Shown here piece by piece: positions 56,214 to 64,000 of a stretch of DNA of 64,000 bases. The notes under the pieces are model-generated. The model was not told the origin of the DNA, did not search any database, and saw only the letters and a list, made by a program, of their open reading frames with translations. Source of the stretch: JAWKOK01 sp963698255. Its GTDB lineage: Bacteria; Chloroflexota; Anaerolineae; Caldilineales; Caldilineaceae. A program made the translations under genes and the position numbers. The stretch covers positions 186,001 through 250,000 of the forward strand of contig CAVOQD010000004.1 of assembly GCA_963698255.1 (NCBI GenBank). The letters run 5' to 3'. Each line of letters begins with the position of its first letter. The first letter of the stretch is position 1.

Positions 56214-59200
56214 CTAACTCTGCACACTTGGGAGATAGATGTGGTAGCTGCCTGGGACGACCGGAATGACCGTGGGCGTGGGCGTGGTCAATTCATCCCA
56301 GCCCTCGATGGTGTCCGCCAGCGTGAAGCCGGAGATCGCCAGCCCACAAGCGAGGTCGGCAACCGGCGCCACAAGCGGCTGCAGGTAGCTCAGCAAATTT
56401 GATTGGGTTGACGATTTCCGCTAACTCTACCGACAACGGCGAGGACAGCGCGTCAATCGATCCTTTGATTCAGACTGCCTCGTATATTTCCATAGAACAT
56501 CCATAGCATGATGGGAGAAACCACCAGCCCATCGATAGACGGAATCTCCGGCGGCACTGCGGGGAATGGAATCTAAAACCAGCAACACAAGTGCAACAAT
56601 GGACGTAGCGATCAGCCCATGCCGATCGGCGTGAAGACATCACCCTCGACCAGTGCGAAGGCAGTTGCCCAGCGACTACCAGTGACAATTAGGATTTTGC
56701 CGAGACTGTTAATTCCGACTCGCTGCAACAGTGTCGATCGATATCGAGGATGGCGGTCATGAAGCCGCCAACTAAGGCGGTAATCGCCCCGTCAATGCCC
56801 TGGACTCGTGGCAAGGACAATGTTTGATGCAGCCGAGACGCCGGTCACCGAAACCTGGTCGCCGGGATAGCGTGCCCTCGACGATTCGATAGATCAGGGT
56901 GATGGGGATGGCGATCACGAAGGCAGCAGATCAGATCCAGGAAGGTGAGATCGTTGCCGGTCATCGCCTTCCAGAGGGCCGACAGGATCGGGATATCCAC
57001 GCCTGCGCCGCGCTCGATCAGCTCGACAATGCCTCGGCCGCATTCATGATCCCATCGTAGCAGATCGTTTAACAATACCAGCACATCGTCGACCAGCATC
57101 TTGAGGGCGCTCGAGGAGATCGACCAGCAGCGAGGCAAAGAACTCCTTAGGCGAGCCGAACTTGATCTGGTTGTGGAAGTTGCTGTTGAACCTGGTTGAC
57201 TTTGGCGACGTTGCTGGCACGGGCTGAAGAAGCTCTGAAAGAATTGGCTCAGCGGATTATCGCTGGCGGTGGCCGGCGTTGTTCCCTGGGCATAGTTCTG
57301 GCGCAGTTTGTGCATGCCCCACATGGCCGGCACCGCCTGCGACGAATTTTGGCCGGAACCTTTGGGGCCGACCGCGAAGACGGTGTGCGGGGTGGCGCCC
57401 ATGCCCGACAGACCGCCGATGCCCGACGTGGCTGCCGCTGGGCGAGAGGCAACGGTCGACGCCCGTCAATTCAGCCACGATCCTGTCGAACGCATTGTTG
57501 ATCTCATCTTCGGCGTTGTTGAAGAAACTGTCGACCGTCGTCTTCAGCGCCGGCAATTGCGTCGGCGAGATCACTCGTCATGGTCGTAAAGACGCTCTTG
57601 ATGTGCTGGCCGTCTTCAGCACCTCGCCCAGATGGAAGATGATGCTGAGCGCCTCCGCCACCTTAACGATGTCCTTGCCCAACTGCACAAAGACGCTGCC
57701 GATGGCGATGGCCACATCGACAATGTCGCGCAGCGCCTGGCGCAGTACCTTGACGACACCGTTGGCGATGTACTTCAGGCCAATGTAGATGTCACGGCCG
57801 ACACTGATGACGATCTGCTCAACCTTGGTCACGCCACTCTTGATATCGTCCCACAGCCCGCGTAACCAACTGACGAAGCTGCCCGGCAATTCCTCCGGCG
57901 TGCCTTCCAAGGCATCGATGGCCGCGGCCGCGGTGGCCGGCGTCAGCTCTGTCATCGTGGCGCCGTCGAAGCTGAGGCCGGTGGACGCAGTGGGGACGAC
58001 GGCGCGGTTGGCAGGCGTGGCGACCGGGCTGTAGGCCGCGCCGGCCAGGTCGTCGTAGGCCAGATAGGCGCCGGCGGCCGCTGTGGTCGCAGCCGTGGTC
58101 GCAGCCAAAGCGCGCGCAGACGTCGTGGTCCCGCCGCTCTGGTAGCCCACCGCGCTTGTCAGCTTGCTGGTCACTGCGGCCGCGGCCGTGGCCTGGGGCT
58201 GTTCGCCGCCGCTAAAGAGCGGCGGTGGATTGGTGAGATTGCTGGTGTCATAGGGCGCGGCAGTCGCCAGATTGATCCGGGTGGGATCGGGGTTGGCGGT
58301 GCTTTCATAGTGGGTGGTGGCCAGGCGACTGTGGAATTCCCGGTCGGGATAGACCACGATCCGCTCGTATGGGTCCATGAAAGCCGGCCCACAAGCTGAG
58401 CGCGCCGGTCGAGAGGTCCGTGGCGTCGCTGACGATGGTCAGGCTGCCCGTGGCATCGGTCTGCACCGAGGCGGGCGTGGTGGCGTCGACCGTGTAGGGC
58501 TTGCCGTCGATGAGCAGCGCGGTGGATGTATCGGCCCAGACTTTGATCGCCTGGAAGGGGCGCGGGGCCTTGTTGGCATCCACCACGGTGACGTGAGTCT
58601 GGTAGCGGGCGGTGGTCGTCAACTGGCCCGGCGTCTCCTCGTCAAAGTCCTGCATCAGGGCGGATTCGACGATGAAGTCCCGTTCTGCTTGCAGCAGATC
58701 GTCGATGCGGATGGCGTAGACCTGGCCAAAGGGACTGTTGGGATCTTTCGGGTCCAGATCCTGCAGCGTACAGAATGCCATTGGCGTCAACGGTCAACTG
58801 CGTCGCAAGCATGTGATCTGTCGGGACTTCTAGGAAACTGCCCGTCGTGGGGTCGACGACACACACGCTGTTATTCCCATTCAGGCTAAGGCTAAAGGCA
58901 AGCATACTGCTCCCCCCGCTGTGTACCGTCATCGGTCCGGCCCCAATGACGCCGCCCCCCGTGGGTTTCTGCAGATTGAACTGCGTGAATTCCGGGAAAT
59001 CGTTCAGGGATTTGGTCAGATCGAGCTGATAGAGATTGCCGTCGCTGCCACCGGCAATCAGGACGTGTTGACGTCCCCCGGGGGCATTTGCGTCCGCGAC
59101 GTCAATAACCGCAAGCCCCTGCGTGAACGTGGCGTTATTGGGCAATCTCAAAATGGGATCATCGACAAAAAAGGGATCGATCGGGATCGCGGTCATCGAT

Positions 59201-61359
59201 ATCCCGTCGTTGTTGAACATGAATAGACCATCGTCATCATTCCATTTGGCGGTTGAAATAGCCGGAACGGTGAAATCGCCTACTGTATAGGAGTTGAGGA
59301 TGTCATTGGCGCCGCTTCCGTCATGCGCATTGAGTGACCATATGTCCAGGTTGGGACCGTCTAAGTTGTAATACAGCCCAACATAAATAGTATCCAAGTA
59401 GATGATGACAGTTGCACCGGTGAAGTCAGTTTCATTCTCGAATACAGTCGACCAAGCCGGGGTGACAGATTGATCCGTGCCTTGAGTCAGCGCAGCAGCT
59501 GTATCAAGCCAGTGGGCGGTACCGCCGCCAACAACACAGAGCCCACCGCCCCTAAGGGCCGGCTGGCTGATTGGGCCGGCGCCTGCCTGGAAATACCAGA
59601 CCTCGGCACCGGTATTCGCATCTAATGCAAAGAGTGTTTGTGCATTGTCGGTTGCGTAGATAAGCCGATGTACCGGATCATAGACCACGGACGTGCATTC
59701 GCCCTGATTCGGGAGCAGTGTGCCCCACAGCTCCTCACCGGTGTGGCTATCCAGGGCCAAAATGCTGGCGCCCTCATTCACATAGGTCAATCCACTGCCT
59801 GCGGTCACCTGGGGATGCTGAATCACGAGTCCGTTGGCGGTGGGCACATAAGAGGGGGAGGTTTTGAAAAGGTACGGCGATGCATAGGTATGAAGCTGGT
59901 TGGCGCTGTCCAGCATCAACGCATTGCCGTACGCGGTGCTGGCCACCTTCTGGATGCCGGCGGCATTGGGCACGGACAGTTGGGTGGGCGGATACGTTCT
60001 TTCCGAAATGAAGCGATAGGCGCTGGCCGTATCGTCGCTGTGCCAGACCGTGCCGTCATGGTTGGCGGCAATGTGCTTGACACTGGATCCTAGTTCTGAT
60101 ACTTGGGCAAAGCCGCCGTCCTGGAGGCGATGGGCCACGCCATCACTGCCTAGCACGTAGACGCGGGTGGCGTCACCCACGGATAGCTGCTGGGGCGTGA
60201 TGCCACCCAATGAGACCGGTGTCTGCCAACTGCCGTTGGTCAGATCATAGGCATGCAGGGTGGCGCCACCGGCGCCGGATGTCGATTGGGCAAGGGCGAA
60301 GGGTTGGCCGTCATGGCCCACATCGATGTGGGTCACCGTGACGCCGTCAGGGGGGAGGATAGGATTCCAGTCGTCGCCGTCATGCTGCATGATTGTCCCA
60401 TCGGTCGCCAAGCCCCAGAGGCTGCCCACCTGGCCGCGCGGTGCGTGGGCCAACCGTGGCGACCACGCCGGCACAAGGTCTCCGAGAGAAGTGACGGTCT
60501 GCCCCCCTTGATCGACAAATGTCCAAAGTGCCGGCCCTCGGAAGATACTCGTGGCAATGTCCTGATCATTGTTGGTTGGGATAATAGCGAAGGCGTCAAA
60601 CCCTTCGCCTAAGATGTCTCTAACTTCTTCCGTCAGAACAAAATAAAAATCACTTAGTGGATTATTAAACGACGTAATGGTGCTACCATTACCGGGCTCG
60701 ACAATAAACGTATCGAGTCCCGTCGGCTGCAAGAACAGCACACCGAAGCTGTCCATTGTGCCGGCTGCATAGATTATGCCATCCGGCGAGCCCGTCGGCC
60801 ATTGTGATATTTTATTGGCTAACTGCGGTGTAGTCGGCTCATTTACATTGACGTAGCGCCCGTTGTGGAAGAGGAAAATCTCGCCGCCTATGTTGCCAAC
60901 GCGGACAGTGGCAATAGCGCCGTCAAGATCTTTTGTGAACATGGGTGGGAGCTGCGGCCACTTTTCACTGATCAGCTGCGTCGATACCAGCTGGTTGTTC
61001 GTTGTGTTGTAGATGGCCACCTCATTGTCTCGGAACAGATACAAGTCATCACCAACCAGTGTGGCTGCGTCCACACCGCGGCCAAAGGTTTCCCAATTTT
61101 GCTGCACGCCATCATAGACGTGGGGAATGCCTTGGGCATCCACTGCCCACTGGGTGCCATCCCAGCCCGCGCTGATGTCCATGATGGCGTTGCCGGTCGG
61201 CAATACCGACGCCACTGGGGTAAAGGCGTTGGGGCCTTCGGTCATCAACTTGCTCTGGGCACGGGCGTGGGGCAGGGGGAGCTGTGACGAGAGCGCCAGC
61301 AGGGTCATGCTGGCGGCGGTTGCTTTCAGGAACTCACGGCGGCTTATCTTTCCGGGCAT
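56214..61359 (-). CDS. Very large Tat-exported beta-propeller protein, many frameshifts
   Basis: A secreted protein of about 1,700 residues if read through its breaks. The start ATG at 61359 follows AAAGGAGATG. The Tat signal is SRREFLKATAAS. Residues 30-480 carry tectonin-like repeats (GTQWAVDAQGIPHVYDG, VGSLWGLATDGTIMQHDGDD). Residues 500-700 look like a PQQ/WD propeller (LALDSHTGEELWG, LFALDANTGAEVWYF). Next is an Ala/Thr-rich stretch, then long amphipathic helices (VTKVEQIVISVGRDIYIGL, ALRDIVDVAIAIGSVFVQLG), and hydrophobic segments near the end. The last residues are YHIYLPSVQS. Breaks lie near 58780, 58381, 57575, 57400 and several times below 57200. No enzyme motif is recognised. It could be a cell-surface or pore-type protein; this is inference. 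Confidence 0.7.
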
Positions 61360-61585
61360 AACGCATCTCCTTTGTCAATCACGGGTACAGTTTGGCACAA
61401 ATCGGTCGGACTGCTGCCTAAAATCGCAGTCCTGTTACCGTGACTTGACTCTACTGCGCTACCATTAGCAAATCATTGGCAGACCATTGTGAGCGTAGTC
61501 TGCCACTGCACTTGCGGCACTTTTTTGCTGCGCCGTCGGCTTCGCTGATCCTGCCAATTCGAAGTGAGATTGTTTACATGTAGCA

Positions 61586-64000
61586 TTATTTCGTGGGCGA
61601 ATCACTCGTCTGCCGCCACAATGCTCGAACTTTGTGATGGGCCGGCGCCTGCCAGAAGGAGTGACGCAGTTGTTGGTCAGTCAAGTTGCCGGCATTGTTT
61701 TGTAAATGGACATACAGCGTTGACAACACGGCGTTGGCCCGCGCATCGCCCACGGCTGCCAAGATTTCATAGCAGGCGAGATGCATCTCAACCGCTTCAC
61801 GCACGCCGATCGGCACATGGTCGAGCAGGGACGGCGCCAGCGGGGCAATGCGCGCGGCGGCATGGGTGCTCTTTCCGCTGTGCAGCTCCACCGTCGCCGA
61901 TCCGACCAGCGCCTCCTGGCTCAGGTGAACCACGTGCTGTTCGTCCCAGCTAGCGTAGGCAAGTTGAAATACGGTTGTCGCCTCGGGCAAACGATGCGCG
62001 GCCAACCAAACATAGCCTAGATGCAATCTGGTCAGGTTGATGTCATTGGGTATCTTGTGGAGCAGGGCCAGACGGAGGGACTCCAGTCCGTATTCCTCGG
62101 CCAGCGCCAGGTTGCCCAGCTTGCGATGCGCGGTACTCATATTTCTCAAGGCGTGACACACTTGGCCCGGCTGATTGATCTCCTGCGCGATGCGGCTCGA
62201 TTCTTCATGGTACGCCAGCGCAGCCCTATAGTCGCCCACAAGGCTATGGTTGTAGCCCAATGCATCGAGCAGACGCGTTTCCACATGGCGATTGGCGGTC
62301 AGCGTCATCAGTTCCATGGCTTCTATCAGGTAGTTGCGATCGGCCTGGAGATCCCCCGCTTCCCGTTTGCAGACGGCCAGATGAGAGTAGGGCGCGCTGT
62401 TCGGCAAGGCGATTGCCTTGGTCACGCTGAATCTCCAAACTCTCGCGCAAGGCGGCTTCCGCCTCGCTGGACTTGCCCACATCGCGCAATGGATGGCTCA
62501 TCTCGATGAGGATCAGACCTATCAGCGACCAATGGGCCAGTTGGCGCGCCAAGGTCAAAGCTTCCCCATACTTCACCGCAGCAGCAGCGGGCTGCACCAA
62601 TTCGTCCAACGCTTTGCCCCACTGCACAAGGGCACGTGCTTCGTATTCCCGGTTGGCCGTACGCTGCGCCACTCCAAGCATGGTTTGCGCCCAACGCTGC
62701 GCCTCGCCTGCTCTGCCTAGCCAGATCAGCGAGTGGCAGACCTTATCCAGCAGATGCATACAAAGCAAGTCGCCTAGCTCATCCACGTCATTTGGTTGCT
62801 CGATCCACTGCCGAATCAGAGGCAAGAAGCGCGCCTCACATTCAATATTGCGTCCGGTGGCGGCGTAATAGTCGCCCAAGCCGGCGGCGCCCTCAATGAG
62901 CAGATCGGTCCGCCCGTGGTCCACCGCCCACTGCCAAGCTTGGTGCACATTGTCCAGCTCACGGCTGATGGCCTGCAGGGCGACTTGCGGCCTGCCGCCC
63001 GCCAAGGCCGCGGCCTGCTCGGCCACATGACGCAAGTAATATGCGGCGTGACGGGCTTCTGCCGCGGCACGCGCGTGGGCGTCCAACGTCTGCAACGCAA
63101 AGTGCCGGAGCAGCGGATGGAACTCGTAGTAGCCGGAACCGGCCGTGCGCAGAAGCGACTTGTAGCGCAGATGGGCCAGGTCGATCAGAGACGCACCGGC
63201 CAATGTCTGGGCGGCGCTGGCTGAAAGGCGACCCTGGCAGACGGCCAGCCGGCTGAGCATCGCTTGTTCAGCGGGTTTGAGCAGTTGCCAGGAATGGGCA
63301 AAGACAGCCTCCATGCTGCGATGGCGGGCGGGCAGATCACGCTGCGTCGTCGCCAGGAGGGAGACGTCGTTGGCAATCATCGTCGCGAGATCGGCGCAGT
63401 CAAAATCGCGTAGCCAGGTGGTGATCAACTCAATCGCCAACGGCATCCCTTCGACTAACCGGCAAATTTGCACAACGTAACCGCAGTTTTCCGCCGTGAG
63501 CTTGAAATCTTTGGTGATACGATACGCGCGGTCGCAGAAGAGGCGCACCGCGGCAGATCGGCCGGCATGGGCGAGATCATGCGCTGCGGGCGTGGCCAAG
63601 CCATTGAGCGTGTAGACATCTTCGGCTTGACAGTTTAATTGCTCACGCGTGGTGACCAAGAGCGTTACCTGCGGCGCACGTTGCAGAATCGTCAGCAGCA
63701 GATCGACCCCGGCCATTAGATGTTCAAAATTGTCGATGACCAACAACATCTGCCGGGGTTCAAGCAATGTGAGGAGCTGTTGCGCCGGTGAGGCATCATC
63801 AGCCGCAAAGTTGGCGTGCAAGGCGTCCATGATGGCGGCCGGAATCGCCGCGGCATCCTGCACGCCGGCGAGGGGTGCAAAATAGACGCCTTGGGCAAAG
63901 CGGTGCTGATTAGCGCCGGCCACTTGAAGCGCCAAACGCGTTTTACCCACACCGCCGGGGCCGACGATGCTGATGAGCCGATAGCTTGGCGATGTCAGCC
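61586..64000 (-). CDS. STAND-type ATPase regulator with TPR repeats (partial, frameshifted)
   Basis: The gene runs off the right edge, so its N-terminus (perhaps a DNA-binding or SARP domain) is missing. The visible part begins LISIVGPGGVGKTRLAL, with the Walker A loop. It continues with MLLVIDNFEHLMAGVDLLL (Walker B) and VTLLVTTREQL (sensor), the layout of AfsR/MalT/NB-ARC-like signal ATPases. A winged-helix-like part (FHPLLRHFALQTL) and then about ten TPR-like helix pairs follow. At 62400-62402 one extra base (GGG for GG) breaks the frame at AEQRAYSHLAVCKREAGD. It is upstream of, and co-directional with, the giant exoprotein gene and may control it. Confidence 0.8.

Overview
The window looks like a chromosomal stretch from a GC-rich, free-living heterotroph, most likely a member of the Chloroflexota (Anaerolineae or Caldilineae-like). 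The hints are the Tat-type lipoprotein solute-binding proteins with Ala/Pro/Gly/Glu-rich linkers, the choice-of-anchor I exoprotein, several mandelate racemase-family dehydratases, and a secreted protein ending in a Tyr-Leu-Pro tail. This placement is inferred from gene content only. One tRNA (Lys, TTT) is present; there is no rRNA, CRISPR array or phage.

Layout. 1-5 kb: a minus-strand peptidoglycan-recycling operon (serine hydrolase, anmK, murQ, GlcNAc-type kinase). 5-13 kb: tRNA-Lys, an Fe-S protein, a small membrane protein, a RibD-like reductase, rpiA, ppk1 and a plsC-type acyltransferase. 13-17 kb: a secreted choice-of-anchor/esterase-like protein and a low-molecular-weight phosphatase-like protein. 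17-27 kb: two divergent sugar-acid dehydratases that share a bidirectional promoter, an SDR, and a complete Opp/Dpp-type ABC importer. 27-32 kb: a large FtsX/MacB-like permease, a patatin-like lipase and a third dehydratase. 32-36 kb: an IS110-family element broken by a small insertion, a dienelactone hydrolase, and a patch of gene remnants and MITE-like DNA. 36-48.5 kb: a glucarate dehydratase-like gene, two tandem DHH phosphoesterases, a divergent enolase paralogue, glycerate kinase, two sugar-type ABC permeases, an RraA/HMG-aldolase-like protein and a sugar-binding lipoprotein. 49-54 kb: a methyltransferase and a B12-type diol/glycerol dehydratase (fused large-medium subunit plus small subunit), then an M24 peptidase. 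54-56 kb: an IS4-family element sitting inside a dispersed palindrome. 56-64 kb: a very large Tat-exported beta-propeller protein and, upstream, an AAA/TPR regulator cut by the window edge.

How it fits together. The dominant theme is uptake and breakdown of sugar acids. The ABC importer at 44-48.5 kb would bring in substrate. Four MR/MLE dehydratases would make 2-keto-3-deoxy acids. The RraA-like protein would act as an aldolase. Glycerate kinase plus the enolase paralogue would feed 2-phosphoglycerate toward PEP. The enolase paralogue lacks several canonical catalytic residues, so this last step is uncertain.

Two window-wide properties matter to any user. First, many conserved genes are split by apparent frameshifts; in the 15 junctions resolved by hand, removing one base restores the family reading frame, which points to insertion errors in the assembly rather than gene decay. 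Coordinates of split genes are therefore given for the whole reconstructed gene. Second, intergenic DNA is full of 30-135 bp palindromes belonging to several sequence families, some inside operons.
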